DNA from: Piscicola geometra
Taxonomy: Eukaryota; Annelida; Clitellata; Hirudinida; Piscicolidae
Direction of reading: 5' to 3'
DNA: 64,000 bases
Assembly: GCA_943735955.1 (NCBI GenBank)
Contig: OX030963.1
Coordinates: 871,323 to 935,322, forward strand
Shown: one piece after another, positions 21,446 to 34,100 of the stretch
Layout: every line of letters begins with the position of its first letter
Numbering within the stretch: position 1 is the stretch's first letter
Notes under the pieces: generated by a model
Seen by the model: the letters and a program-made list of their open reading frames with translations, nothing else
Databases searched by the model: none
What the model was told of the DNA's origin: nothing
Made by a program: the position numbers and the translations under genes

Positions 21446-22181
21446 CCTTGTCATGGACCCAGTCGATGACGTCACGGCAGTCTTGGAAGATCGACTTGAA
21501 AGGCATGAAGATCTCTTTGCACTTCACCCCTGTCAAGTCCCTGTGTGTGTGCGTGGTTGTGTGTGTGTTTGTGTGTGTGTGTGTGCGTGTGTGTGTGCGT
21601 GTGGGTATATTTGATGAATGTGTGCCTTTGTTCATATGTTTGCGTGTATGTACGTATGTTTATTTGTGGTTTTTGTGTGTGTGTTTTATGCATGTTTATT
21701 TGATGTGTGCGTGCGTGTGAAAATGAAATCGATAGAAGAATGCCACTAGGATCAGAGGCAATCAGGTGAGGTCATTGAAGCAAGCGACGTGCAGTTAGTG
21801 AAGCTGTCGAAAACACACATAAAGAAACACATGTTAGCGCAAAATAGCTTACACACACACAGATTAACACACACACAAACACACACACACATACACACAC
21901 AAACACACACACACATATACACCCACACACGCACGCACACAGACACACAAAATAAATGAGAAGGAAAAGCAGGGAGACATGGGAAGACCTCACCTAGCAC
22001 TTCTGAAATGTTATGAAAGTTACTGCTCAATGGGGTACCGCTTTAATCAACATCATCATCATCAGCACCATCATCAAAATCATTATCATCTTCATCATCA
22101 GCACCACCATCAATCATCATCAAAGACAGAATTGGTATCATGGCAACTGAACACATAAAGCTTCAAATAATGTTTCAAATG

Positions 22182-22229
<48 letters not shown>

Positions 22230-22236
22230 GTTAAAG

Positions 22237-22292
<56 letters not shown>

Positions 22293-22361
22293 TTACTTGG
22301 TGTATTCAGGAGAGTTGCTGAAGTAGTCAATGAGACAAGCCAGCAAGTAGGTCTCTGTGAG

Positions 22362-22410
<49 letters not shown>

Positions 22411-23080
22411 GACGTCATCATAAATACTGTAATAATAATATCTATTAATGAATGGATGGATGGATGGAGACCGGGAAGGTTGAAGAGGGTGTTGAGGACG
22501 TAGATTCTGTTCTCGTCGAGAAGGATGAACTTGTTAGGATACAAGGCCCTCACCTCCGAGCTGTATGGGTGGGTGGGTAGATGGATAGATGGACGGATGA
22601 ATAGATAGATGGATAGATAGATGCATGCATGGATGGGTGCATGGATGGATGGATGGAAGAAAGGATGAAAGCACTGACGACTTGAGGACTTTGAAGCCAT
22701 GCGTGACGACGAGGAGGTTGCCATAGGCGTCGACCTTCATCAGGTTGCCAAACCTCGTGTCGAACCAGAGGCCCCTGTGTGGTCAAGTGGTGGTCAAGGT
22801 GTGGTCAAAATGTGGTTGTTGATGAAAAGTGTTAGTGGTAGTGGTTGTAGATGCAGTTTCAGTCATAGTCATGTTGGTGTGGTTTTACTCTTGCTCTAGT
22901 CGCTATGGTGACAAATGTCTTAGTAGAAAAGTAAATAAGTGAGTGAGTGAGTGAGTGAGTGAGTGAGTGAGTGAGTGAAGGAGGGAGGAGGGGAAGCTGC
23001 ACCTGACGGGGAAGCTGGAGTCGTACTCAAACTGCTTTATCGCCTCTGGATAGCCCATCTCCACCAGTCTGGAATGGTAG

Positions 23081-23159
<79 letters not shown>

Positions 23160-24240
23160 GGCGATGATGGCGATGATGATGGTATAAAACACTCGTCGTT
23201 GTATTGTATCGTATGGTGATAATGATGGTGATGATGATAATGATGATGTGGATGATGATGATGATGATGAAGTCACCTTTGAACAGCAAGTTTGAAGCCG
23301 AGTGATTCTGTCTTGGGTGACTTGTACACTGTTTGGATGACATCCTCATTATCATCATCATCATCACCATCATCATCAGGAGCACTCACCAGCCAAGGTG
23401 TAGTCCATGTCGAAGCCATAGAACTTGATGTTGTCCAAATGCAGACTACGATTCACAAAGATCCTGTGATGTGCGTGTGGATATGGTTGGATGTGGATGT
23501 GGATGTGATATGTGTGAATATGGTGGATGTGTGCATGTGTGAATATGGTGGATGTGTGCATGTGTGAATATGGTGGATGTGAGATGTGTGAATATGGTGG
23601 ATGTGAGCATGTGTGAATATGGTGGATGTGTGCATGTGTGAATATGGTGGATGTGAGCATGTGTGAATATGGTGGATGTGTGCATGTGTGAATATGGTGG
23701 ATGTGAGCATGTGTGAATATGGTGGATGTGATATGTGTGAATATGGTGAATGTGAGCATGTGTGAATATCATGGATGTGTGCATGTGTGAATGTGGTGGA
23801 TTTGTGCATGTGTGAATATGATGCATGTGTGCAAATTTACATGTGGTGGATAAGGGTGTGATGGATACATGGTGTGGTAGATGTGTGTGCATATATATAT
23901 GTGGGTGCATGTATGTGGTAGATGTGGATGTGTGTAGATGTGTGTATGTGGATGTGTACATGTGATGCTAAAACATATGAAGACAACATGGATTTGAATA
24001 AACAGATGGTGACAATATGTACAGTTAAGTGAACAATTGGAACACTCTAGCTGTGACCAATGAATGGAAAGGATAAATGACCAATGAATGTCAAGAATGA
24101 CTGACTACTGATTGGAAGGATGACAGGCCAATGAATGGAAGGGTGACTGACCTGTGCTGTGGCTTCCTCTTGTATCCCTTGGCAACGGTCAGATCTCCCA
24201 TGCCAGTGCTGTTCAAGAGGTCAATGCTCATGGTTCGCAT
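17546..24240 (-). CDS. NT5C2: Cytosolic purine 5'-nucleotidase (cN-II)
   Basis: Soluble HAD-superfamily phosphatase that hydrolyses IMP/GMP-type purine monophosphates. The spliced product matches human NT5C2 throughout. HAD motif I is visible as FDMDYTLA, motif II as FLLTNS, and motifs III/IV as [17 protein letters not shown]. Exons from 5' to 3' on the minus strand: 24240-24152, 23463-23390, 23328-23277, 23068-23003, 22774-22682, 22560-22472, 22354-22297, 21540-21447, 21078-20938, 20713-20588, 20331-20280, 20022-19853, 19603-19490, 18880-18823, 18266-18148, 17794-17546. They sum to 1,644 nt, 547 aa (human about 560). The start is the ATG at 24240 ([13 protein letters not shown]); a second ATG lies three codons on and an upstream in-frame one at 24381. 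The C-terminus has an acidic run (DDDEEDDGE), as in the family, but continues about 38 residues past it. Introns are repeat-filled. Confidence 0.95.
18290..18600. repeat. GGAAGAAGAAGGAG purine-rich repeat
   Basis: Imperfect purine-only repeat with interspersed GTGGAAGATGGAGAA units, inside an NT5C2 intron. On the transcribed strand it forms a long polypyrimidine stretch ahead of the acceptor of the exon at 18266. Confidence 0.85.
19085..19489. repeat. 19-bp minisatellite abutting a splice donor
   Basis: About 20 copies of GATGAATGGCGCATGGTCA and a GGTGCATGG variant, often alternating to give a 38-bp dimer. On the NT5C2 strand the first unit begins within 20 nt of the donor after 19490 (GTCGCCATTCATCTGACCAT). 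Confidence 0.95.
21079..21446. repeat. (GT)n with CCGTGT units, NT5C2 intron
   Basis: The whole intron between two NT5C2 exons is GT repeat on the plus strand, with periodic GTCCGTGT interruptions. On the transcript it is (AC)n from donor (GTTCACACAC) to acceptor (ACACACAG). Confidence 0.95.
23466..23960. repeat. GTGTGAATATGGTGGATGTG minisatellite
   Basis: Tandem repeat of roughly 21 bp (ATGTGTGAATATGGTGGATGTG with GAGC/TGC variants) filling most of the intron before the NT5C2 exon at 23463. The His/Thr/Ile-rich reverse frames are artefacts. Confidence 0.9.
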
Positions 24241-24710
24241 GGCCTTGTGGTTGTTGATGGAGTGGTTGTTGCACTGGGAGAGTGGCAATGGCGCTTCGCA
24301 GTTGTTGAGAGAGGTTTGGTTATTGGGAGGGGGATGGATGGGAGAGAATGTTTTAATATATTTGTCGCCTTGTGATGTCATTTAAATCTGAAAATTAATG
24401 TGAATAAAGTGCAGACGCATGTGACATGACAAATTGAGAAGCCGACTCAATCACAAAACACGCAATAGCTCACACCAAATAAGAATTAGACCTAAAGACA
24501 AACACCAACCTATATCAAAGTCCTATTACAAGAACTGTGACCCTATTTAAATGGTGTGAACTCAGAATTAACCCTTTCAATTTAAAGACGTAGCAACTAA
24601 TGGCTCAACTAAAAACCCAATAATTTAATTAGAATCTAATTAAATTATAATTTAATTGAAGTAACTTTGAATTGAATTGAATTTAAGCAATTGAAGAATT
24701 TTTAGACATT
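24241..24710. other. Gap between NT5C2 start and RPS8 3' end
   Basis: Both neighbours are on the minus strand. The region must hold the NT5C2 promoter and 5' UTR. It becomes very AT-rich toward 24700. No gene seen; an upstream in-frame ATG for NT5C2 lies at 24381. Confidence 0.5.
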
Positions 24711-24716
24711 TTTATT
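24711..24716 (-). terminator. RPS8 polyadenylation signal
   Basis: Canonical AATAAA on the minus strand, about 55 nt beyond the RPS8 stop codon, giving the short 3' UTR typical of ribosomal protein genes. Confidence 0.8.
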
Positions 24717-24771
24717 GGGTTGACAAATCAAGAAGAGCCACAATTTTGGCAGGCGATTCCATACTGCAGGC

Positions 24772-26966
24772 TCATTTGCCCTTCTTGGCCTTGATCTTCC
24801 TCTGGTAGAACTCCAACTCCTTGCCTTCGAGGATGTAGCCGTCACAACGACCTGTCTTGCCGGGCTTCGACGTGATGCACGCTGTGGTGGTGGTGGTGGT
24901 GAAGGTTTTAGATTGGAAAATGTCAACGAATGTGGGATGACAGGCTGATAATGAATGAATGCTGGGCATGGCAAGATAGAATTGGGCAAAGGAAGGTGGA
25001 AGAAGAGATTGTATGGTGTGAGAGATGATGATAGATGGATGGACAGAAAGATGGTCAGAGTAACTATGACAAATGGGAGCGTCATGATCGAAACGATATT
25101 CCGCTGTATTAGACTCTCATCACTCCAAAGTGTTATCAATCAAATAAATTTCTATAGCGCTCTTTCATCGAATTCAAGAGTGCTAGTGAATAAATTGGTA
25201 AATAGGTAGTTATTATAGAGGGGGGTGATAGACACGCATGCATGAGGGAATGAAACAAAGGGAATATTACATGGAAGAAGACGATGATGATGGACAAGAT
25301 GAGTGGTCAGAGTGACTATGACAAATAGGAGCATCATGATCGAAACGATATTCCGCTGTAAGTTATCATCACTCCATGCAAGAAGAGGAAGAGTGTCAGT
25401 GCAGATGATAAATGAGGAAGCTGATAGGCTATGTGTGCAGAAAATGGTGGTGGTGCATAGTAAGACCTAACCCTAAAGTAGGCGTCATGTGCGTGACAAC
25501 ATTCAGATGTTAGTCCTCATCACTCTATTCAACAGCTCAGATAAATAAATAGGAAAAAATATGAAGAAAAAAATGAAAATACAAAAAATAAGTAAATGTA
25601 GTGCGAAAAGGTTATGTTGAAAAGAATGAGTGGTCAGAGTAACTATGACAAATAGGAGCGTCATGATCGAAACGATATTCCGCAGATATTTCTCATCCCT
25701 CCACTCATATATACATACACGTGTTCGCTTCTTATCCGGCAAAAAACATTAAAGTGAAATAGAAGCATGTGAAGGAAGATGGATGGAGGGTGGTCAGATG
25801 GTCATAATGAAGTGCAATAGATGCTGCTGCTGCTGAAAGAACAATGAGTGACACAAACCGAGGATCTTCCCTTGGGCGAACTGTTCCTCAAGGGCGACCT
25901 CCACCTTGGACGTCTTCTCCCTCAACTTGTACTTCTTGCTCGCCCTCTTGGAGCGGGTCTTGTTTAGACGATCACTTTCCTCTTGTGTCTGTGAGGTGGT
26001 GAACGAACGTGGAAGTGGGTATGTATAGCAGGAGACTTGAGGTAAGGTGTAAGGTTTATGAAATAATCTAGTTTGCTATCATATGTGAGGATGGACTGGG
26101 AGTCAATGGTGAGGTAGTATTTAACAGTGAAACAGAAATCAATGCACACACCAGCTTGACACCCTTCTTTCGGGCCAGAGGAAGGGCGTAGTGCGACTCA
26201 TACCAGGTCCTGAAGGGAGCAGACACGATCTGGATGATGGAGTTCTTTGCCAGGGTCTTGGTGCGCACCAGTTCGTTGTTGCTGGCGTTGTACACCACGT
26301 CGAGTACTCTCGAGGGCCGTGTGATGGCTGTGTGTGCATGCATGATTATGAATACTTAGTGGCCATTTGGATTATCATCAAGTAGTTCCTTGAAGAATTG
26401 CAGAGTAGTTTAAAAGTGAACCTTCAGAGCCCCAGGAGAAGTTTCCCTGGTCGAGTCTCATGGCACGGTACTTGGTGTTTCCACCCATCGTTCTCACCAA
26501 GTGGACACTCTTCGCGCCCAGCTTGGTGTTCGCTGGCGGCCTTCCCAACTCGTACTTTCGTTTCTTGTGGACCTGGGTCATGCGACCACCAGTCTTGCTG
26601 CGCTTGTGCCATTTATCTCTGCTGATTCCTGAGCGGTTAATTATTGCATGATAAAAAAAGTTTGAACTTTGGAGATTTAGTTTTGGTCTATTGAGGTTTA
26701 ACGATCAGTGTAACTATGACTCGTTATATGTTCAACATAATGGTTCTGTCAGAGTTGTCATCACTTCGCAAAATTGGTAAATTTTGAAACATGGATATAA
26801 AACATAGGCTTGTGGATTTTGGCTAATTAGAGAGACAATAATGGTACAATATTAATAAATAATTATGATAAAATATTGAAAATTGACTAATCATAACGTG
26901 TAACTAAAAAGATTTTCCTAAAAAATAATGCAAGTTAGGATAGATGAGGATTGAAATCGTACCCAT
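24772..26966 (-). CDS. RPS8: 40S ribosomal protein S8
   Basis: Component of the small ribosomal subunit. Splicing gives [17 protein letters not shown] ... [17 protein letters not shown] ... [20 protein letters not shown] ... [18 protein letters not shown], close to human eS8 along its whole length. Exons from 5' to 3': 26966-26963 (ATG plus one base), 26628-26422, 26327-26152, 25988-25859, 24881-24772. The total is 627 nt, or 208 aa, exactly the human length. A tiny first coding exon ending after ATGG is common in ribosomal protein genes. Introns 1 and 4 carry C/D-box snoRNA-like sequences, as RPS8 introns do in vertebrates. A pyrimidine tract just upstream suggests TOP-type translational control. 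Confidence 0.98.
25050..25128 (-). ncRNA. C/D-box snoRNA copy A (RPS8 intron 4)
   Basis: On the RPS8 strand: C box GTGATGA (25123-25117), D box CTGA (25058-25055), and a short terminal stem (TGG outside the C box, CCA after the D box). The 12 nt before the D box, GTCATAGTTACT, are complementary to the conserved 28S rRNA segment AGTAACTATGAC near the R2 site. By the box D plus five rule the methylated base is the second A of GUAAC. In vertebrates RPS8 hosts the U40/SNORD46 guide, a plausible homologue; that identity is inference. Confidence 0.8.
25130..25200. repeat. TATAGCGC dispersed element, copy 1
   Basis: About 50 bp (ATCAATCAAATAAATTTCTA followed by TAGCGCTCTTTC) is nearly identical to 38116-38170. 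It lies next to snoRNA copy A in RPS8 intron 4. A short interspersed element is likely; the family is not identified. Confidence 0.65.
25302..25377 (-). ncRNA. C/D-box snoRNA copy B (RPS8 intron 4)
   Basis: C box GTGATGA (25372-25366), D box CTGA (25310-25307), terminal TGG/CCA stem. The guide reads GTCATAGTCACT, one base different from copy A, which leaves a G-U-free mismatch at one position of the same 28S target. The block between the boxes (AGCGGAATATCGTTTCGATC) is shared with copies A and C, so the copies arose by duplication. Confidence 0.75.
25629..25702 (-). ncRNA. C/D-box snoRNA copy C, degenerate C box
   Basis: Same internal block and the same GTCATAGTTACT guide before a D box CTGA (25637-25634), with the TGG/CCA stem kept. 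The C box reads GGGATGA (25699-25693) instead of RTGATGA, so this copy may be weak or dead. Confidence 0.65.
26700..26769 (-). ncRNA. C/D-box snoRNA copy D (RPS8 intron 1)
   Basis: C box GTGATGA (26764-26758), D box CTGA (26708-26705), and a CGA/TCG terminal stem. The guide GAGTCATAGTTAC before the D box matches 13 nt of 28S rRNA (GTAACTATGACTC) and points to the same adenosine as copies A-C. Apart from boxes and guide the sequence differs from the intron-4 copies, so it is an older paralogue. Confidence 0.75.
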
Positions 26967-26984
26967 ATTGATGAGCAGTAACGT

Positions 26985-26997
26985 AAAAAGAAGGAAA
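26985..26997 (-). promoter_or_regulatory. 5'-TOP-like pyrimidine tract of RPS8
   Basis: On the RPS8 strand TTTCCTTCTTTTT lies 19-31 nt before the start codon, where the cap of a ribosomal-protein mRNA is expected. TOP tracts put such mRNAs under growth-dependent translational control. The transcription start is not proven here. Confidence 0.5.
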
Positions 26998-27545
26998 TTG
27001 TGTATGTTGTCTTTGTATTGAAGACCTAAATAGTGTAGCGCTTACTATTTAAAAATTTGTTCACAAAAAAGTGTTTTGCATGATAGTTTTTTTTATACAA
27101 AAGTTTTGAATAACACACAAACAAGTTTTTTTGTTCTTTTTAAGGATTCGAATGACAAGAACTTGGATGACAAACTTTCTCTTACCCTAAGCTTTAGAAC
27201 CTGAATGGTTTATAAAACCTTTTTCAACATTTTCCAATTTCATCATTTCATGAGCTTTTCATGAAATACTATGAGAAAACATTATTTTTTTCATTTTAAT
27301 AAATAGTTGTTAATTCTTGAAACTTAGCTTAACTTTTAAATTCATTTAAATATTTGCTGCTGTGAATATAAAAGTATTTTTTAAACTCATTGGAAACTAA
27401 TTTTAAAGAAGTGAAAAAATAAACTCAATGAAATAAAAGTGAGTATAAACTCAATCCATTTTCTTATCCTTATACTATAAGGCTTATAGTTTCCTAAACC
27501 ATTTCTTTACAAAATCCCAATCAACAGTCTTGTGAATAATTCTTT
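26998..27545. other. Divergent promoter region, RPS8 / unknown gene
   Basis: About 580 bp separate the start codons of two genes on opposite strands. The DNA is AT-rich with poly-A and poly-T runs and no simple repeats, unlike the introns. It probably serves both promoters. No TATA box assigned. Confidence 0.5.
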
Positions 27546-30500
27546 ATGGACGTTGACTCAAGTGTGCCAAATTATTTTCCCAATGGCATTGAAGATCTGA
27601 CCTCCCAATGCGACCTCCTTGATCAGTACATCAGGGAAGTCGACTCTGAGTCAGTGCAGTATAAGTTCAATTTTAATCAGTAGGACGAGCATAATGATTT
27701 TTTCAAAAGTAATTTCAAAGCTTCATCTGTTTTGGAAGCAGCAATGATGTTGATGCAAGTTGATGGAGGGACATCATGATAATAATCAACTTTGCAGGTT
27801 GGAGCAGGCATGGAGAGGTCTGAAGCAGTGTTGTGAGTCATATGTTGGTGCCAAGAGCCACAGTACCCTGGAGGCCATAAATCAGCTGGTGTGTCAGTCT
27901 GAATAGACGCATGCTAATGTGTGTGTGTTTGTGTATTTGCATCACTTCATGTATTTTGTATGTTTGGTTGGATGGCACACAGGTGCAGTGTGGCATAGTG
28001 GAGAGGTCGGTGTGCAGTGTCAACGACCAGGCATCCATCCAAGCCTTCCACAACTCTCTGGTGATAGAAATGTTTTTCCACATAATATAATTGAAACTAC
28101 AAAGTTAAGCGCTTTCTATGCATAGATATTTGATTAAAAGTAGATTCTAACTTTACAGCTAGAACTGCTTCACGAAGGGGGAGGAGAGGTGGAGAAAGTG
28201 GTTGCGAGTTTGTTGCAGATTCAGACTGCTGAGGGCCTCAATCCTTTCTTCAAGAGTGGTGGATGGAATGGAGAAGGAGTGGGGGAGGAGGATGATGATG
28301 ATGATTTTAAATGGGGTGGAAGAGGAGTGAAGGAGGAAGATGGCGAAAAAGAAGGAAGAAGTCACAAAAAAATTAGCAAAGATGGAAAATTGTTGCAATG
28401 TAGTGATGAAAACAACAACAACAACAACGACCAAAGAGCGCAAATAGCAAGCCTGGTTCGAGGACACTTCCTGCAAGTGCTGACTACTGGCCACAACAAC
28501 AGCAACAGCAACAACAGTGTAACAGCCCTCGATGACCCCCTCTTGAGTGGTTTCACTGCAGACTTCGGCATCAGACGCAAGTGCCAGTGTCTGCAACTGC
28601 TCCAGATGACGTCATCAAGGTCAAGGACACTGCATGCGTACCAGAGAGAAAAAGGCGGGAAGGTTAAGAGTGCAGTGGCAGAGATGGTGAAGAAGGGAGG
28701 GGAGAGGGAGGAGGAAGAAGGAGGAGGAGTGTATGAGGTGTTGCAGTGGCTGGAGAGGTGCTTGAGGGAAGATGTGAAAGCGATGCGGATGGCGTGGGAG
28801 GGGAGTGCTGATGATGATGATGATGTCGAAGAGGGGATATGGAGCTTCGTGAACGAGGTGTATTTAGAGGGAATGTGTGAAGTGTTGAGGGTTGGTCTGA
28901 AGGGGCTTGCAATGGTGGAGAAGGGAAGGAAGGGGTTCAGGAACAAGAAAGAAAGCAAGCCAAGTTGCCATGGAGACAACTGGAAACGGCTGCTCAGACT
29001 GCTGGAGTGGGTGCTTGCGATGGACGACCGACTGCTTCTCTTGAGGACTGAGGGCATCTGCCACACCTCCACCACCACTCCTTCCCGCCATGCTGCTGCC
29101 TCCCCTCCTTCTGAGTTGATCCGCCATTGCTGCCTCAAAGAAGGTGTTCCTGATGATGATGCTCTGCTCACCACTTCGCTGATGTCTGCGTTTGATTGGC
29201 TGGAGAGGGTGATGATGACGATCTCGAACCAGCCTTTCTGTGACGTGTGTCACGTGGGGGAGGATGGAGATGAGAAGAGAAAGACTCAAAAGGTTTGGCG
29301 CTTTGAAGATGAAACATTTCAATACGATATTGAATATTTAGATGATGACGATGGCACTGAGGATGATGATAATGATGACAATGATGATAATGATGATGAT
29401 AATGATGTTGATGATGATGTTGACGACGACGATGATCCAAAAATATGCAGATCAGCCACGACTTGGTGGGCATCTTGAAGGACAGCAGCTGCCTGTCTGT
29501 GTTGGTTGCCAAGGTGACTTCGATGCACATCAGCAACTACAACAACAGTGACTCAGCAACAAGAGTGAAGGCGCTGATAATGGCATGCGAGAAGAATGTT
29601 GTCAGTGTTGCTGAAGCGATTGAGAGGTACCTCGAGGATGTGAAGATCATGGTGAGTGTTGAGGGGGTGTTGGTGAGTGTTGGGGTGGGGGTGTTTTGTT
29701 AGTGAGTGTTGGGGGGGGTGTTGGTGAGTGTTGGGGGGGGGAGTGGGTGTTTTGTTGGTGAGTGTTGGGAAGGGGGGGAAGGGGTTGTGGGGTGGAGGGT
29801 GAGTGTTAAGGGGTGGGGGGGGGTTGTGTTGGTGAGTTATGTTGTTGTGGCTAGAGTTTTTTGTGTGGTGAAGATGATTTTTTTGTTCTACCGAAACGTC
29901 ATCATCGCCAGACGAACGACAGCACCACCAGCATAGAACAGTTAGTGATCATGCTATCTGGTCTATGCTCTCTCAGGTCTTCCTTCAATCACTCCTCCTT
30001 CCCTTGCCCAGGGTGACGTCAAATGATTTTTGTCTCGAAGATTCTCAAATATAAGTATCAACATCATCACCATTAATCTGAGGAATCTTAAATAGTATCA
30101 TCACCATTACTGTGCAGAAATCTAGAGGAAAGCGTGTGTGTGGTGGAGAGGTGGGTGGAGGATATGGTGGTGGTGAGGTGGGTGGAGGATCTACTCGTAG
30201 ATGATGATGATGATGATGAGAAGGAAGGAGAGAGAGGAAAGGGGAGAGATGTGAGGAGGTGGTTGGAGAGATCGACAGAGGTGAGGGCGATGATGCAGCA
30301 GTATCGACTGAGGCACTCCAGGCGACAACACATCCTCCTCAGCATCCTCTCCAAAGACCTCGAATCCTTCTGTTTCCGCTTCTCCAACCAGGACACCATA
30401 GACCCTCAATCCACCGTCAGCAACATCTGGTCCATTCTCAAACACAGCGCTATAACAGTGATGTCTTGCTGCCATAGTTACGAGCAGTTGTTGCTAAGCA

Positions 30501-31098
30501 GCCGTCTCAACGACATCTCGCTGCAGAGCATCAACAACCACTGCAACGTTTTGATGGCCATCCTGGTGGCACTGGCAGCTCCTGCCGCTGTGGTTCTCAG
30601 CTGGTGAGTGTTGCTGCTGTTTTTGTGCTGGTAATGGTGACTTGTTGTGTGCAAAAGGAAGAAATTTAACTCGTCATCTCCACCACTACTACCATCAACA
30701 CTTTTATCACTACTACAACCACTTTGACTTTCTTCACCAGCTCCACCACTACTTTTACCACCACCACTTTTACCACCACTTCTACCACCACTACTTCTAC
30801 CACCACTTACCACCACTACTTCTACCACCCCTTACCACCACTACTTCTACCACCACTTACCACCACTACTTCTACCACCACTTACCACCACTACTTCTAC
30901 CACCACTCACCACTTACCACCATTCGACAGCATCGACAGCAGAGTGCCAGGGTCGGAGACTCAGTGGCTGGGAGCAGTGGTGCCTGAGTGGAGACTGAAG
31001 CAGTGCCAGAACAAGTAAGTTATTTGGGTTTTATCGTCGTCATCATCATCATCGTCACCATCATCATCATCATCACCATCATCATCATCACCATCTTT

Positions 31099-31145
<47 letters not shown>

Positions 31146-34100
31146 GAACAGTGCTGAGCGCTTGAGGATGGAGAAGGTGCATTCGGTGATGTTGTGTTTG
31201 CTGCAGATGCATGAGAGGGCAGTTGCAAGGAGGTTGCTGCTGCAGGTGGGTGGTTGAGTGGGTGAGTGGGAGGATGGTGCTGCAGGTGGGTGGGTGGGTG
31301 GTTGAATAGGTGGGTGAGTGGTTGAGAAATGGGTGAGATGTTGACTCTCTCTATAGATTGGTTAAAGAAGGAGAGATAGTGATACAGTGGGGAAAATAGA
31401 GAAAGAGAGATGGGGAATCAGGTGGACTGGAAAAAAGCTTCAAACGAAATCAATTACTCCACAACTGCAGATGCTGCTCTCGAGAGGCACTTGCTTGATG
31501 GAACAACTTACGAAGATTGCCTTGCAGAAAAACATCACCAGCAACCCTCAACTCACTCACTCACTCCTTCGTCTCATCCTTCTCTTCCATCCATCCCTCC
31601 TTCCTTCAATTCTTCTCCCTCATTTACAGACCCCCGGAGAACTAGTAGTTTGTTTGTTTACATAGATAAAAGATCTGTTTACACAGACACAAACAAACAC
31701 CTCAAACCATTTACCACTCAAACAGAGTTCTGTCGCTGCCAGCTTCCTGAGCACGATGCTGCAGCCAATCGTCTTCGAGTAAACTATTTTTATATTATTA
31801 TTGTTGTTTTTGTTGTTGTAAACTGATCACTTTTCTATCTTGAACCAGTGTCTTAACAACTACCATCACCATTACAACACTTCACCATCAACACTTTACC
31901 GTCACCACCACTTCACTACCGCCACTGCATCAACTCACCACCACTGCACCACCACTACAGCACCACTACTACAATACCACTACAGCACCACTACCACCAC
32001 CACAACCACCACCACCACCTCCTAGTTCCCTCCTGCAAGTGCTCTTCGAAGATCAACTCTTAGTTGGTTCTATAGCAGTTCCGCCTGCAGAACTATCATC
32101 ATCATTATCATCACCACCACGACCTCCTCCACCACACCACACCACTCCACAGCTACCCACTTCGCCACCAAAACATCCCAAGAAACTGAAAGCTCCACCA
32201 CCACCATCTCAAACCACTTCACCCACCAAACCACCATCACCACTATCTCAAACCACCACACCCACCAAAACATCATTATCATCATCTCTCAAGACCTTTC
32301 TCACAACATCACCCAAACCACCTCTTTCCCCCAAACCACCCAAGAAACCCACCAGCAAACCCTTGTTCACACCAGGAGAAAACAAACCACCATTACTGTC
32401 ATCATCACCACAACTACTGTCATCATCATCATCCCCACCATCATCTCAACCACACCTCTACAACTTCTTCCCTGAGAACCGTCTCTTTTGCGGCTGTAAA
32501 CCATCCAAGGACTACAGCTTCAACACCTACGGTGGGTTCCAACCTGAGGTCTATCAAATGATCTTTTAAATCTTAAACTTCATTTGGGTTTAGACTATTT
32601 TTAAAACATCCGTCTTTGTATTGTATTGTGAATACTCTTTAAATTGCAGTCTTGCCAAACCACCACCACCACAACAGCTCTCAGCGCCACAGGCAGCAGC
32701 AGCAGCGACGCGGGCTGGTCTGTACTGGAGAAGCTTGCGCAGAAGTTTGAGCTCCTCTCTCACCACCTGCCCCGCTCCATCATTCAGCTCTGTGACACGC
32801 ATGATGCCTCAGTGACCAGTGACAAGGACAAGACAGATGATGACGGAACTTTTCCTCTAATCTGCAAGGTTACATTTGACCTCATCTTCCATCCTCTCCA
32901 TCATCTTTATCCCTTTATCATCCCATCATCATCTTTATCCCTTTATCATCCCATCATCATCTTTATCCCTTTATCATCCCTTCATCATCTTCATCATTCT
33001 TATCCCTTTATCATCTTCCTTCTCCATTTTCCATTCAGCTGTTTGTCGTCTGTCTGAACGGAGTGTCAAAGAGTCTTCTCAGGGACGCCAGCAGTAACAA
33101 CATCACCACCAGCAAGAGGAATGTCTTCAATGACGTCACAGTCACCCACCTCTTCACTCACTACTTGAACACCACCAGTATCATCATCAGCAACCACTTC
33201 GGTATCTCCTCCATCTTTTCTTTTTTGTCTGTCGCACCTTCCCTACCACCCTTGCATTCAATACGCAGACTCAGAGACAGAGAGTCTCAAGCCACACTTG
33301 GGCAGCATCCCCTCGCTCTTCAAGTCCCCAGTGAAGAAGTCCTCAAGGTTTATGGGCGTGTTATACTTTTAAGAATCATCATTATTAGTTTTATCGTTAT
33401 CATCATCGTCGTCATCATTATCATCATCGTCGTCATCATTATCATCATCGTCGTCATCATCTTCGTCATCATTATCATCATCGTCGTCATCATTATCATC
33501 ATCGTCGTCATGATTATCATCATCGTCGTCATCTTCATCTTCAACAATTTATAATTCTCATTATTTCAGTGAAAAAGAATCAGAAAAAAGCAAGGAGGGT
33601 AATGATAAAAAAGATGATGGTGCTGATAATGATGGTGGTCTAGCAAGTACAAAGTTCAACATACTTGACCCTGAATACAACTACCACGCCTACAACACTG
33701 ACAACAACAAGGGTAACAAGACCAGTGATGGAGGCTGCTATGCTGATGATTATGATGATGAAGTCAAGTACTGTGATATGATTGGTCCACTCAGCAAGAA
33801 CCACCTGTTAGGTTCGTATAATTTCCACTGTCAGATTTCTATGATGTTATGTCGATATTTTTACAATTGAAACAATAAAGTTAATCACTTAAAATGACCT
33901 TTGAAACACTAACACCGACAGAGACTCAAGACTTGGACAGAGTGTTGTCATTCATACGACAGAACTACCAGCAGCTACAACGCTTTCTGTTGGCAGAGCC
34001 AGGATCGGCGGATATAGAAGAGGTGGATTTCAACTACACGGAAGCTGATCTGCCTGTGACCACTAGTGACTCGATCGAAAACTGTTTGAACGTATTCAAA

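Noticed and set aside
21752..22030. Extra NT5C2 exon ([10 protein letters not shown]) resembling FTNCPRYTS of the human protein
   Set aside because: Exon 22354-22297 joins exon 21540-21447 in phase and supplies the conserved [14 protein letters not shown] without it, so the resemblance is chance.
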